Both the position numbers and the translations under genes were made by a program. A stretch of 64,000 nt of DNA from Hymenobacter sp. BRD128 (GTDB lineage Bacteria > Bacteroidota > Bacteroidia > Cytophagales > Hymenobacteraceae). The DNA lies in assembly GCF_013256625.1 (NCBI RefSeq), contig NZ_CP053908.1:930001-994000 (forward strand), read 5' to 3'. Positions 54,709 through 63,113 of this stretch are shown here, one piece after another. The notes below the pieces were generated by a model. It saw only the letters and a list, made by a program, of their open reading frames with translations. It was not told where the DNA came from and made no database searches. Positions within the stretch are counted from its first letter, which is position 1, and each line of letters begins with the position of its first letter.

Positions 54709-54749
54709 CGAAGTAGGGCGAAGCAGAAGCTTCGCCCTACTTCGTTTTT
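54709..54749. terminator. Bidirectional terminator between pump 2 and the alpha/beta hydrolase
   Basis: CGAAGTAGGGCGAAGC (54709-54724) and its complement (54729-54744) pair perfectly around a 4-nt loop and run into TTTTT. The hydrolase stop codon lies within the right arm. Confidence 0.85.
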
Positions 54750-55675
54750 GCCAAAAACCGCGCTACCACTACTTGCCACTGGCGCGGGTGCTTGTGCCAA
54801 TACGGCTCGTGCCCCGAACCCGCGAAATCAACGCGCTCTTTTGGGCCGGCCAAATGCGCGAAGATGGTATCGGTTTCGGCGCGGGTCACGCGCGGGTCGG
54901 CGGTGCCCCACAGTAGTAGGGTAGGAGTGGTAACGTGGCGGGCATACTCGCCAGCATTCAGTCCGAAAGCCCAGTAGCCATTCTCCACGCTGCCCCAGAA
55001 AACCAGTAGGTTAGCCAGCGGAAAAGGCGGCAGGTGCATCGAAACGAAGCGGTTTTGGGCCGTCTGGAGCATGCTGCCATATGGGCACTCTACGATGTTG
55101 GCGGCCGGCCGTAGACCCAACTCACCTTCGGCCCGCAAAATGGCCACGGCGCCCATACTTACGCCGTAGAGCACCACTGGGCGGCCCGGCTGCCGGGCCA
55201 GCGCCCAATGGTACGCCGCCACTACATCGTCGGCCTCGCGGTAGCCGATGGTGGTTTGATAGCCCGCCGAGGCACCGTTACCGCTAAAATCGAGCAGCAG
55301 CACCGCGTAGCCGAGCTGCCGGAAATAGCTTGCCTCGGGCCGCAGGCGCGACTTATCGCTGGTGTAGCCGTGGCAGAGCACTACCGTGCCGCGCGCCCGC
55401 AGCACCGGGCCATACCAGGCGGCTAGCCGGCCGTTGGGCCCCGGTAGCGTTATCGTCTCGTAGGGAAAGGCTGGCGGCGCCAGATTGACAGGCTTCGGAT
55501 TTTTTAAGCCAGTGAGAATAATCTGGATTTTCTCGCCGGTAGGCAGTTGCTCTGGGTTGCGAGTGCGCGGCCCGGCATCGGTGGTGAAGTGCGTGAAGCG
55601 CCAGGCGTGCAGGGCCACTACTACATTGAGCAAGCCAAAAAGCAGGGCCAGACCCCAAAGAAACCGCCGTAGCAT
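54737..55675 (-). CDS. Alpha/beta hydrolase with N-terminal membrane anchor
   Basis: The 312-residue protein has an N-terminal hydrophobic helix (residues 5-25) and a serine-hydrolase domain: VVLCHGYTSDKS (oxyanion region), GVSMGAVA with the nucleophile, LLWGTADPRVT with the acid and GSGHEPYWHKH with the histidine. It resembles the BAAT/YqkD-like esterase group. Its ATG overlaps the stop of the pseudouridine synthase (TAATG), so the two are translationally coupled. The substrate is unknown. Confidence 0.85.
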   Translation of the reverse strand: MLRRFLWGLALLFGLLNVVVALHAWRFTHFTTDAGPRTRNPEQLPTGEKIQIILTGLKNPKPVNLAPPAFPYETITLPGPNGRLAAWYGPVLRARGTVVLCHGYTSDKSRLRPEASYFRQLGYAVLLLDFSGNGASAGYQTTIGYREADDVVAAYHWALARQPGRPVVLYGVSMGAVAILRAEGELGLRPAANIVECPYGSMLQTAQNRFVSMHLPPFPLANLLVFWGSVENGYWAFGLNAGEYARHVTTPTLLLWGTADPRVTRAETDTIFAHLAGPKERVDFAGSGHEPYWHKHPRQWQVVVARFLAKTK

Positions 55676-56340
55676 TAGGGGCGTTGGCGGCGCGGGCCGC
55701 GGTTAGGGGGCGAATAGGAAGTGGCGGGGCGCGCGGCCATTGGGCGCGGGTGGCGCACGTCGGCGCCGGCTAGCCCCCGCAGCGCGGCTAGCTCTTCGGC
55801 CGTGAGGTCGCGCCACTGGCCGGGCGCCAGTTCTTCCAGCGACAAGCCGCCCAATTCCTGGCGCACCAGCCGCAGGCAAGGCAGGCCCACGGCGGCGCAC
55901 ATCTTGCGCACCTGCCGGTTCATGCCCTGCGCAATGGTAATGGCTAGCCAACTAGTTGGGATGCTGGCTCGGTAACGAATAGGCGGGTTGCGCGGCCACA
56001 ACTCGGCCGTGGCTGCCTCCGGTAATAGCTCAGCTTCGGCGGGCAGCGTGAAGCCCTCCTTAATCTGCACTCCCTCGCGCAATTGCTGCAACGCGGTCTC
56101 GGTAGGGGTACCCTCTACCTGCGCCCAGTAGGTTTTGGGCACCTTGTAGCGCGGGTCGCTGAGGCGGTGCTGCATCTGCTTGTCGTCGGTAAGCAGCAGC
56201 AGGCCCTCGCTGTCGAAGTCGAGCCGGCCCACCGGGTACACATTAGGCACCGCCACAAAGTCCTTGAGCGTGGCCCGGCCGTGCTCGTCGGTGAACTGGG
56301 TGAGGACTTCGTATGGCTTGTTGAGGAGAATGTAGCGCAT
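55675..56340 (-). CDS. RluE-like rRNA pseudouridine synthase
   Basis: The 221-residue protein has the RsuA/RluB/E/F-type motifs: ILLNKPYEVL at the start, VGRLDFDSEGLLLLTDD with the catalytic aspartate, and AQGMNRQVRKMCAAVGLP. There is no N-terminal S4 domain, as in RluE, which modifies 23S rRNA U2457 in E. coli. The C-terminal tail of about 25 residues is arginine/proline-rich. It is followed by the alpha/beta hydrolase with a one-base overlap. Confidence 0.88.
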   Translation of the reverse strand: MRYILLNKPYEVLTQFTDEHGRATLKDFVAVPNVYPVGRLDFDSEGLLLLTDDKQMQHRLSDPRYKVPKTYWAQVEGTPTETALQQLREGVQIKEGFTLPAEAELLPEAATAELWPRNPPIRYRASIPTSWLAITIAQGMNRQVRKMCAAVGLPCLRLVRQELGGLSLEELAPGQWRDLTAEELAALRGLAGADVRHPRPMAARPATSYSPPNRGPRRQRP

Positions 56341-56356
56341 GCCAAGGAAGTAAAAG

Positions 56357-56773
56357 CTAATTCAGTAGTTGTTGAGCAGCGAGCCAAGGGCTTAGGCAAA
56401 TACTAAGCAGTAAGCTAATAGCTATGAAGTTAGCTAACCAGCGTTGAACACCGGCATAGGCTGTAAAGGTCGCAGCACTTGTTTGATACTGGCTGGACTT
56501 TATTAGGTGCAGATGCGCCCAGTAAATCAGCCAGAATCCAAATAAGCCACCACTAACTGCACACAATTCGGTTATACCCGATTTAGGGGCGCTGCCGAAA
56601 TAAGGTATTTTCAGGAGCAGCATTACCCCAACGAGCACCCAGTTAGACCAGATAAACGTCATTAGAGTGGCCGTAGCTTCTGACAGACTTTCGCGCCACC
56701 GAAAATGGCCCCACTGCCGATACCATTGCATCACTCGCCATACCTTATATAGAAGCAAATGGTAAACCCGCAT
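56357..56773 (-). CDS. Small integral membrane protein, function unknown
   Basis: The 138-residue protein has three or four hydrophobic segments (around WSNWVLVGVMLLLKIPYF, AVSGGLFGFWLIYWAHLHL and ANFIAISLLLSICLSPWLAA). I recognise no family. It lies between the VWA-like gene (10 bp) and the pseudouridine synthase (16 bp), in the same direction. It is less G+C-rich than its neighbours. Confidence 0.6.
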   Translation of the reverse strand: MRVYHLLLYKVWRVMQWYRQWGHFRWRESLSEATATLMTFIWSNWVLVGVMLLLKIPYFGSAPKSGITELCAVSGGLFGFWLIYWAHLHLIKSSQYQTSAATFTAYAGVQRWLANFIAISLLLSICLSPWLAAQQLLN

Positions 56774-56783
56774 ACCTGTGGTT

Positions 56784-58901
56784 TTAGACGCCGCCCTGGT
56801 ACTTGCGCAAGGCCCACTCGGCTGCCAGCAGTGTCAGCAGCGCGAAAAACAGCCATTTCAGGTTTATCAAATCCTTTAAATCTTCTTCGCTGCTCAGCAC
56901 GGGCTTAAAATTCTTCGCCACCAAATCCTGGGCTAGCTTATCGAGCTGGCTAGGGTAGTAGAGCCGGCCCCCGCTGCGGCGGCTAAGCTGGGCCAGCAGG
57001 CGGTGGTCGGCCTTCGATTCCTGGGCTTCGAGGGGCTGGTTTTGCACGAGTAGCTCGCCGCTCGCCTGCTGGGCCTGGCCGCCGAGCGAGGCGCGGGCCT
57101 GGTAGCGGTAGAGGCCCGCTGGTAGCGGGCCCAAGTGCAGCGGCGAACCATCGGCCGCATTGGCGAAGGTGATGGTGCGCTCCCGGCGGGCCGAGTCGGT
57201 GAGCGTGAGCGTAATTTTCTGGTCGTAGATGCGCTCAAAGACTGCGTTGTACGTCTCGGCGCTCAGCGTTACATCGTCTTGGGTACCAAAGACATCCTGC
57301 GTGGGATACACATCAAGGCGCTTCTTATTGGCGTTCTGCGTCAGCAGCTGCAGCGTGCGGCTGATAAGGCGGTCGTAGGCCTCGGGGCGGTCGTCGTAGG
57401 CGATTGCTTCCTCCAGGCGCCACTGCCAGGTGTTTTCGGCCACTAGCGTGGCCGCGCGGGGGCTAGCCCCCGCCGCGCCACCAAACACCAAGAGCGGCTT
57501 CTGGGTGGGCAGGCGGCCCACCTGTTGCCACAGCGCGGCTTCGGCGCCGGCGCCCAGTCGAAAGTCGCCGAAGGGCACCGTTGCGGGGGGGTATTGCGCA
57601 AAGCGGCGGCGGCTCTCCTCCTCGAGCGGCAGGCGCCCAAAATTGGGGTTGGCTAGCGGCGTCACCTCGTCGGTTTGGGCGCCGCGTGGCTGCACATTCA
57701 GGCCGGTATTTAGTTGATTATAAGAAGAATAGTCCGATTGGGCTCCCAGCACATAAAGCACCGGCACCTTGGCGGCCCGCACGCGGGCCAGCAGGTCCTG
57801 GCCCAGGCCGCCACGCGCCGGCAGCTGGTGCAGTACCGCTACATCGAAGGTGGCGGTGGCCGGCAAGGGCTGGCCCACGCCAGCCACGGCTAGGGTTAAA
57901 TCGAAGTTATTGTTGGCCAGAATGGCAGCCCGTAGCGCCTTGAGGTCGGGGTGGGGGGCAGCACCGGCCAGCAGCACCCGCAGCTTGCCCTTCACAATTT
58001 CAATAAAGGCCGTGCGTGTGTTATTCAGGGTCGTAAATTCGCCGGCCTGGGGCAGCACGCGCACTTCGTAGCGGCGCTTGCCCGGCGCCGGGGCCGTGAG
58101 CTGAAACGTGGTTCGGAGGCGGTGCCGGCCGGCGGGCAGGACTAGCCGGCGGCTGTCCAGCACCCGGCCGCCTTCGCGCACCTCCACCGTAGCCGCGCCG
58201 CCCGCGTAGCCTTCGTAGCCGATTTCAGCTTCCAGCGGGAATTTATTGCCGCTGAAGGCCACGCGGTTATACACCAGGTCGGTTAGGCGCAGGTCTTTCT
58301 TCGCGATAGTATCGCCCAGCGCCACGCTGAAAATCGGGAAATTAAACTCCGAAAACTGCGGCTCCTGGCCCTGGTTCACGATGCCGTCGCTCACCAGCAC
58401 CACCGCGGCTAGGTTGCGCTCGGCGTTGGCCTCGCGGCTGTCGGCCAGCAGCTTGTTGAGGTCGGTCCGGCTGGCAGTAAAGTGCAGCGAGTCGGGCCTA
58501 GTAGTGGCCTTGGTCAGCGTGCGGGTTTCAACGCGAAAGCCCTTTTCGCGCAGCGTATTGGCTAGCTGCGGCAAGCCAGCCGTGAGCTGTCCCAGCGCTG
58601 CCTTGGGGGAAAATAAGCTGATAGACTGCGAATTATCGACGGCCAGCACCACCGTGGGCGCCTCGGTGCGGGTGGTCATCGTTTTGATAAACGGCGCGAG
58701 CAGCAAAAAGCACAGAAAGCTTACCACTACAAAGCGCAGCCCCGCCAGCGCGTAGTTAACGGCCCGGCTCCACGGCGCCCGGGCCGAGTAAAGCAGCGCC
58801 GCGTAGCCCGCGCCCACGGCCAGGCACAGCAGGATAAACCAGGGAGAATAGGCAGTAGAGAGCAAAACCAGGAACGTGCGGCTAAGGCCGCCGCAGAGCA
58901 A
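56784..58901 (-). CDS. Membrane protein with VWA-like domain
   Basis: The protein of about 705 residues has two N-terminal helices (SPWFILLCLAVGAGYAALLY and ALAGLRFVVVSFLCFLLLAPF), then a VWA-like domain with MIDAS motif LAVDNSQSIS, two beta domains, a glutamine-amidotransferase-like fold (VLLAGAAPHPDLKALRAAIL) and one C-terminal helix. Such proteins occur in Bacteroidota near Bat/MoxR genes; none is present here. No ATG exists: starts are TTG 58901 or, more likely, TTG 58865, just before the first helix. It may stabilise an envelope complex. Confidence 0.78.
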   Translation of the reverse strand: MLCGGLSRTFLVLLSTAYSPWFILLCLAVGAGYAALLYSARAPWSRAVNYALAGLRFVVVSFLCFLLLAPFIKTMTTRTEAPTVVLAVDNSQSISLFSPKAALGQLTAGLPQLANTLREKGFRVETRTLTKATTRPDSLHFTASRTDLNKLLADSREANAERNLAAVVLVSDGIVNQGQEPQFSEFNFPIFSVALGDTIAKKDLRLTDLVYNRVAFSGNKFPLEAEIGYEGYAGGAATVEVREGGRVLDSRRLVLPAGRHRLRTTFQLTAPAPGKRRYEVRVLPQAGEFTTLNNTRTAFIEIVKGKLRVLLAGAAPHPDLKALRAAILANNNFDLTLAVAGVGQPLPATATFDVAVLHQLPARGGLGQDLLARVRAAKVPVLYVLGAQSDYSSYNQLNTGLNVQPRGAQTDEVTPLANPNFGRLPLEEESRRRFAQYPPATVPFGDFRLGAGAEAALWQQVGRLPTQKPLLVFGGAAGASPRAATLVAENTWQWRLEEAIAYDDRPEAYDRLISRTLQLLTQNANKKRLDVYPTQDVFGTQDDVTLSAETYNAVFERIYDQKITLTLTDSARRERTITFANAADGSPLHLGPLPAGLYRYQARASLGGQAQQASGELLVQNQPLEAQESKADHRLLAQLSRRSGGRLYYPSQLDKLAQDLVAKNFKPVLSSEEDLKDLINLKWLFFALLTLLAAEWALRKYQGGV

Positions 58902-58923
58902 GTAACGAAGAAAGCCGGCTACC

Positions 58924-59637
58924 TCACCGGCTCACGACCGTAACCAGCGCGGGGCAGCGAAAGATACTGGCCGGCGAAATGACGGGCTCCGATAACGGCA
59001 GTTGCGCGCCGTAGCGTTCCCGCAGTTTGGCTTGCACGGCCGGCTGGCTAAGGTCGAAGTCGCGCAGCTGCTGCAGTTGCCCCAGCTGGCGGTGCAGCCC
59101 CCGGTCGTAAACTTTCCAAATCAGCTCGGAGCAATAAATCTGTTTATCCGACCAGTTGAAAGCCAAGTCATAGTCGCGCCCTAGTAATGGCTGACCAGCT
59201 GCTTTCAGCCGAGCTAGCGCGACGGGCGTAAGTGCGGTCTGGGCATCGCGCAGGCGCTTTATCACAAAGTGCTGGCCCTGCCCCCGGGCTATCCAGTTGC
59301 TCAGCGGCGTCAGTTTCACCGGCTGCACGGCTTCAAATACCTGCCATTCGCTACCGCTTTTGTACAGCAGTCCGCAGTAGCTGTAGGGTGAGTGTGTGGC
59401 TAGCTGAATAGCTTGGCTTTGGGCCGATAGCGAGGTGTGAAAGATGAGGTCGCCTTCGCGGAGATAGCTACCTAATATTGTTTCTACTTTATTCTTCATT
59501 TTTAATTTCCAGACGTGAGCAATGCGTTTTTGTATTTCTCGCTGCTGCAAATAAGGGCTAATGATTTTGAGAATGCTAACCCCAATTATAGGCGTCCAAA
59601 GCAAAATAGCAACAGCTATGAGGATAGATTTCAACAT
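58924..59637 (-). CDS. YiiX-like permuted papain-fold hydrolase, catalytic His replaced by Tyr
   Basis: The 237-residue protein begins with a membrane anchor (MLKSILIAVAILLWTPIIGV). It matches YiiX/YebB throughout: AIQLATHSPYSYCGLLYKSG, FEAVQPVKLTPLSNWIARG, and NWSDKQIYCSELIWKVYDRG with Cys169. In YiiX-like enzymes the first motif reads YSHxG with the catalytic histidine. Here that position is Tyr87 (codon TAC, one transition from CAC). The cysteine is kept. The family hydrolyses amide or peptidoglycan-like bonds. It lies 22 bp before the VWA-like gene and 26 bp after DUF4262. Confidence 0.82.
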   Translation of the reverse strand: MLKSILIAVAILLWTPIIGVSILKIISPYLQQREIQKRIAHVWKLKMKNKVETILGSYLREGDLIFHTSLSAQSQAIQLATHSPYSYCGLLYKSGSEWQVFEAVQPVKLTPLSNWIARGQGQHFVIKRLRDAQTALTPVALARLKAAGQPLLGRDYDLAFNWSDKQIYCSELIWKVYDRGLHRQLGQLQQLRDFDLSQPAVQAKLRERYGAQLPLSEPVISPASIFRCPALVTVVSR

Positions 59638-59663
59638 GCTTTAATTTACCTAGTGATGACAAA

Positions 59664-60440
59664 TTAGTCGTTGTCTTCCTCTTCTTCCTCAGGTTGATAT
59701 TCCTCTTCTTGCCACTCAGCGGCTTCAACTATTCGCTGAGCCTGCCAGCCGTAATTGAGCTGGAATAAATCGTTGATAGTCGGGTCACGTTTGGTCAGCT
59801 GTTCCAATGCTACGATTTTCAAGTCGTCTATTTCATACGTGGTATCGCATAGAAATTGCCAATCACCATTGACTTCATGAATAACACGCAAAATTGGCAG
59901 GCCTTCCAATACCTGTCGCGTGGTGAATACAGCTACGTTGCGCTCTTCCCGAAATTTAAAATCTAGGTTCCGGTCAAGTAATGGTTGGCCAGCTTTCCAG
60001 GCAGGGTTGAATCCTTCTTCCCAGGGGTACAGCGCTTGTTTATCAGGCCAAATAATTTGCAGCGCCGGAAATTCTAGGCCCTGATTAAACCAGATTCCGT
60101 AGCCAAAATAATAGCGGTACCAATCTTTGTTGACTGTCAAAAAACGCACATCGTAGTCATCCAAAAAGTCAGGATAACCAATGCTTTGGTCGGGTAGGGG
60201 TTGCCTGTCCAGCAATTTCTTGCCTGACCAAAGCACTGAATGTAGCAAATCCAAATTTAAGCCGAAGCAAATTAGCTCCGGATATCCATAGGTTTTAAAT
60301 AGCCCAATTGTATAGGAAAAGCTGGGAGAGTAACCGTCGCTTTTAATCTGAGCGACGTGGAAACCATACTTTTCTACGTCGCTGATAATTATTTTTTCAG
60401 CGGCGGCATCGTGCTCAGCGTGTTCCTCGGGCGTAGCCAT
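59664..60440 (-). CDS. DUF4262 protein with DUF2185-like C-terminus
   Basis: The 258-residue protein starts with DUF4262 (KYGFHVAQIKSDGYSPSFSYTIGLFKTYGYPELICFGL). From about residue 170 it reads VFTTRQVLEGLPILRVIHEV, DWQFLCDTTY and LFQLNYGWQAQR, similar to DUF2185 immunity-type proteins. It ends with a run of Glu/Asp. DUF4262 proteins are common in toxin-immunity settings but are not understood; no toxin gene is adjacent. It is A/T-richer than its neighbours, which may indicate transfer. It is 8 bp from fabG. Confidence 0.82.
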   Translation of the reverse strand: MATPEEHAEHDAAAEKIIISDVEKYGFHVAQIKSDGYSPSFSYTIGLFKTYGYPELICFGLNLDLLHSVLWSGKKLLDRQPLPDQSIGYPDFLDDYDVRFLTVNKDWYRYYFGYGIWFNQGLEFPALQIIWPDKQALYPWEEGFNPAWKAGQPLLDRNLDFKFREERNVAVFTTRQVLEGLPILRVIHEVNGDWQFLCDTTYEIDDLKIVALEQLTKRDPTINDLFQLNYGWQAQRIVEAAEWQEEEYQPEEEEEDND

Positions 60441-60448
60441 AATTTTGC

Positions 60449-61198
60449 CTACGTTAGCATGCCGCCGTCCACTTGCAGAACCTGGCCGGTGATGTAGCTC
60501 GAATCATCCGACGCCAGAAACGCCGTGGCCTTGGCCACATCTTCGGGCGAACCACCGCGCTTGAGCGGGATAGCCTTGCGCCACTCATCGACCTGCTTGG
60601 GGTCGAGGGCGTCGGTCATTTCGGTCTCGATGAAGCCGGGGGCGATGGCATTGCAGCGAATATTGCGCGAGCCTAGCTCCAACGCTACCGACTTGGTAAA
60701 GCCGATGATGCCGGCCTTGCTGGCGGCGTAGTTGGCCTGCCCGGCATTGCCTTTAATACCAACTACCGAAGTCATATTAATAATGCTGCCGGCTTTAGCC
60801 CGCATCATCGGCTTGGTGGCGGCCTTGGTGAGGTTAAACACCGATTTTAGGTTCACGTTCAGTACGTTGTCCCACTGTTCTTCGCTCATGCGCATGAGTA
60901 GGCCGTCCTGCGTGATGCCGGCGTTGTTAACCACTACGTCGAGCTTACCAAAATCCTTTACCACGTCATCCACGAGCTTTTCGGCCTGGGCATAGTCCGA
61001 GGCGTCGGAACGGTAGCCTTTCACTTTGCCGCCGTGGGCGGCTAGCTCGGCTTCCAGCGCCTGGCCTTTTTCGACCGACGACAAATACGTAAAGGCCACC
61101 TGCGCGCCCTGCTGGGCAAATAGTGTGGCAATGGCGCGGCCAATTCCTTTTGAGGCCCCGGTGACGAGGGCTACTTTTCCGGCGAGAGTCTGATTCAT
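60449..61198 (-). CDS. fabG: 3-oxoacyl-ACP reductase
   Basis: The 249-residue SDR enzyme starts at ATG 61198 (MNQTLAGKVALVTGASKGIGRA); a longer reading would add an unrelated N-terminus. It has NNAGITQDGLLMRMSEEQWD, the triad Ser in INMTSVVG and YAASKAG, and ITGQVLQVDGGM at the end, all classical FabG. It reduces 3-oxoacyl-ACP with NADPH in fatty-acid synthesis. It heads the compact seven-gene minus-strand run. Confidence 0.95.
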   Translation of the reverse strand: MNQTLAGKVALVTGASKGIGRAIATLFAQQGAQVAFTYLSSVEKGQALEAELAAHGGKVKGYRSDASDYAQAEKLVDDVVKDFGKLDVVVNNAGITQDGLLMRMSEEQWDNVLNVNLKSVFNLTKAATKPMMRAKAGSIINMTSVVGIKGNAGQANYAASKAGIIGFTKSVALELGSRNIRCNAIAPGFIETEMTDALDPKQVDEWRKAIPLKRGGSPEDVAKATAFLASDDSSYITGQVLQVDGGMLT

Positions 61199-61247
61199 GC
61201 CGCGAAGGTAGTGGGCAGATAAATTACCAAGAAAGAGCGTAAAAAAG

Positions 61248-61340
61248 AACGCCCTGCTGAGCTTGCGCAGCATCTCGCCCGCACCGTCGAATAGTTTCAA
61301 CAGATTTAGGCGAAACGCTGCGCAAGCTCAGCAGGGCGTT
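61248..61340. repeat. Long perfect inverted repeat (family copy 3)
   Basis: Arms of 24 bp (61248-61271 and 61317-61340) pair perfectly around 45 nt, with core CTGAGCTTGCGCAGC. It lies between mlaF and fabG and may end the mla transcript. Confidence 0.85.
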
Positions 61341-61363
61341 ATGAAGCGGGAACCCTGACTGGC

Positions 61364-62176
61364 CTACACCTCCGACAGCGGCTCAGCGGCGAGGTGCTCC
61401 AAGCCCTGCGGGCCGTCTTCCTGCTCTACGCGCTTGGCGGCGCGCACCAGCGACGAGCTGAAAATAAACTCGCGCAGCTCGGGCACGTCGGCGTTCAGGA
61501 TGTGCTCCTTATCGCCGTCCCACAGCTTTTTGCCCTGGTGCAGGAAAATAATGTGGTCGCCGATGCCCACCACCGAGTTCATGTCGTGGGTGATAATGGC
61601 GGTCGTGATGTTGTATTCGTGCGTGATTTCGGAAATCAGCTCGTCAATCTTGATACTAGTGGCTGGGTCGAGGCCCGAGTTAGGCTCGTCGCAAAATAAA
61701 TACGTACAATTAGGCGCGATGGCGCGGGCAATGCCGACGCGCTTTTTCATGCCGCCCGAAATTTCGGAGGGCATTTTATTACCCGCATTTTCGAGGCCCA
61801 CGCGCTTGAGGCAGAATTCCACGCGGTCGCGGCGCTCCTCCGGGCTCATATCGGGCGTCAGCATCTGAAGCGGAAATTCCACATTCTTGGCCACCGTCAT
61901 CGAGTCGAATAAGGCCGAGCCCTGAAACAGCATCCCGATTTTGCGGCGGATTTCCTGGCGAATGTCCACCTTCGAGTTGGTATATACCGTGCCATCGAAG
62001 GTGATGGAGCCGAGGTCGGGCTTCATCAACCCCACGATGCACGAGAGGAGCACGCTTTTGCCCGTGCCCGAGCCACCCAGTAGCAGGTTGCACTTACCGG
62101 TTTCGAGCGTGCAGGTAATGCCTTTCAGCACCTGGTTGCCATCGAAGGACTTTTCGAGGTTGGATATTTCAATCAT
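61364..62176 (-). CDS. mlaF: MlaF-like ABC transporter ATP-binding protein
   Basis: The 270-residue ATPase has Walker A GGSGTGKSVLL, Q-loop in GMLFQGSALFDSMTV, signature EISGGMKKRVGIARA, Walker B YLFCDEPNSGLDP and H-loop IITHDMNS. GMKKR and CDEPNSGLDP are typical of MlaF/Ttg2A, which power lipid transport between the membranes. It follows the MlaE permease by 110 bp. No MlaD/MCE gene is next to it. Confidence 0.92.
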   Translation of the reverse strand: MIEISNLEKSFDGNQVLKGITCTLETGKCNLLLGGSGTGKSVLLSCIVGLMKPDLGSITFDGTVYTNSKVDIRQEIRRKIGMLFQGSALFDSMTVAKNVEFPLQMLTPDMSPEERRDRVEFCLKRVGLENAGNKMPSEISGGMKKRVGIARAIAPNCTYLFCDEPNSGLDPATSIKIDELISEITHEYNITTAIITHDMNSVVGIGDHIIFLHQGKKLWDGDKEHILNADVPELREFIFSSSLVRAAKRVEQEDGPQGLEHLAAEPLSEV

Positions 62177-62286
62177 AATAGAAGAGATACGAAAGCGATA
62201 ACGAACTGCTGTACTACTTGTTTGAACAGCCCTGCCTACGCTAACGCCGGCTAAAAAAGGCTAGCGACACAGCCGCTCAGCACAAA

Positions 62287-63018
62287 TTAAAGAAGCACGG
62301 CGGCTAGCACGTAGTCGGCCAGCAGGATGGCGATAATCGAGTTGGTTACGGCCGAGGTGCTAGCAGCACCAACTTCCAGCGCACCACCTTCAGTGTAAAA
62401 GCCTTTGTAAGCCGAGATGCCCGACACGAGGAACGCGAAAACTACGGCTTTAATGAGGGCAAAAACGATATTGTAGGGAATGAAATCGGTGCGGATGCCC
62501 TCAATGTAATCCTGCGGGGCCATTACGCCCGAGAGCGTGCCGGCCAGGTAGCCACCCAAAATACTAAGCGCCATGGCCAGAATAACCAGCAGCGGAAACA
62601 TCAGCATGGCCGCCAGAATGCGCGGCAACACTAGATAAGACGTGGCGTTAATGCCCATTACTTCGAGCGCCGAAATCTGCTCGGTAATGCGCATGGTGCC
62701 CAGCCCACCCGCGATAGATGAACCAACCTTGCCGGCCAGCACGATGCTCGTGATGGTGGGGGCCAACTCCAGAATCGTCATTTCGCGCACCATGTAGCCG
62801 ATGGTCGACTTCGGGATGAGCGGGTTGGTGAGGTTGTAGGCAATCTGGATGCAGGTTACGGCTCCGATAAAGGCCGACACAATGCCCACGATAAAGATAG
62901 AATTGACGCCGATAAGCGTGGCTTCTTCAAAAAAGCGGTTCCACAACACTTTGAGGCGCTCTGCACGCGCCACCATGTTGTACAAAAATAAAACGAAAGA
63001 GCCGAAAACTTTGAACAT
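62287..63018 (-). CDS. mlaE: MlaE-family ABC transporter permease
   Basis: The 243-residue protein has five or six membrane helices and the MlaE signatures: FIGAVTCIQIAYNL, MVREMTILELAPTITSIVLAGKVGSSIAGGLGTMRITEQISALEVMGINA and the C-terminal TNSIIAILLADYVLAAVLL in shorter blocks. It forms the membrane part of the phospholipid-transport system with MlaF. It is divergent from the SDR gene. Confidence 0.92.
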   Translation of the reverse strand: MFKVFGSFVLFLYNMVARAERLKVLWNRFFEEATLIGVNSIFIVGIVSAFIGAVTCIQIAYNLTNPLIPKSTIGYMVREMTILELAPTITSIVLAGKVGSSIAGGLGTMRITEQISALEVMGINATSYLVLPRILAAMLMFPLLVILAMALSILGGYLAGTLSGVMAPQDYIEGIRTDFIPYNIVFALIKAVVFAFLVSGISAYKGFYTEGGALEVGAASTSAVTNSIIAILLADYVLAAVLL

Positions 63019-63113
63019 ATAGGATGGAAAAGGGGACGCTTGAGCCGGCCAGCTAGCCCCGGCCAGCGGCGGCGGAGCATCTTTGCGCCTCTTACGTATA
63101 AATTCAGAAAATA

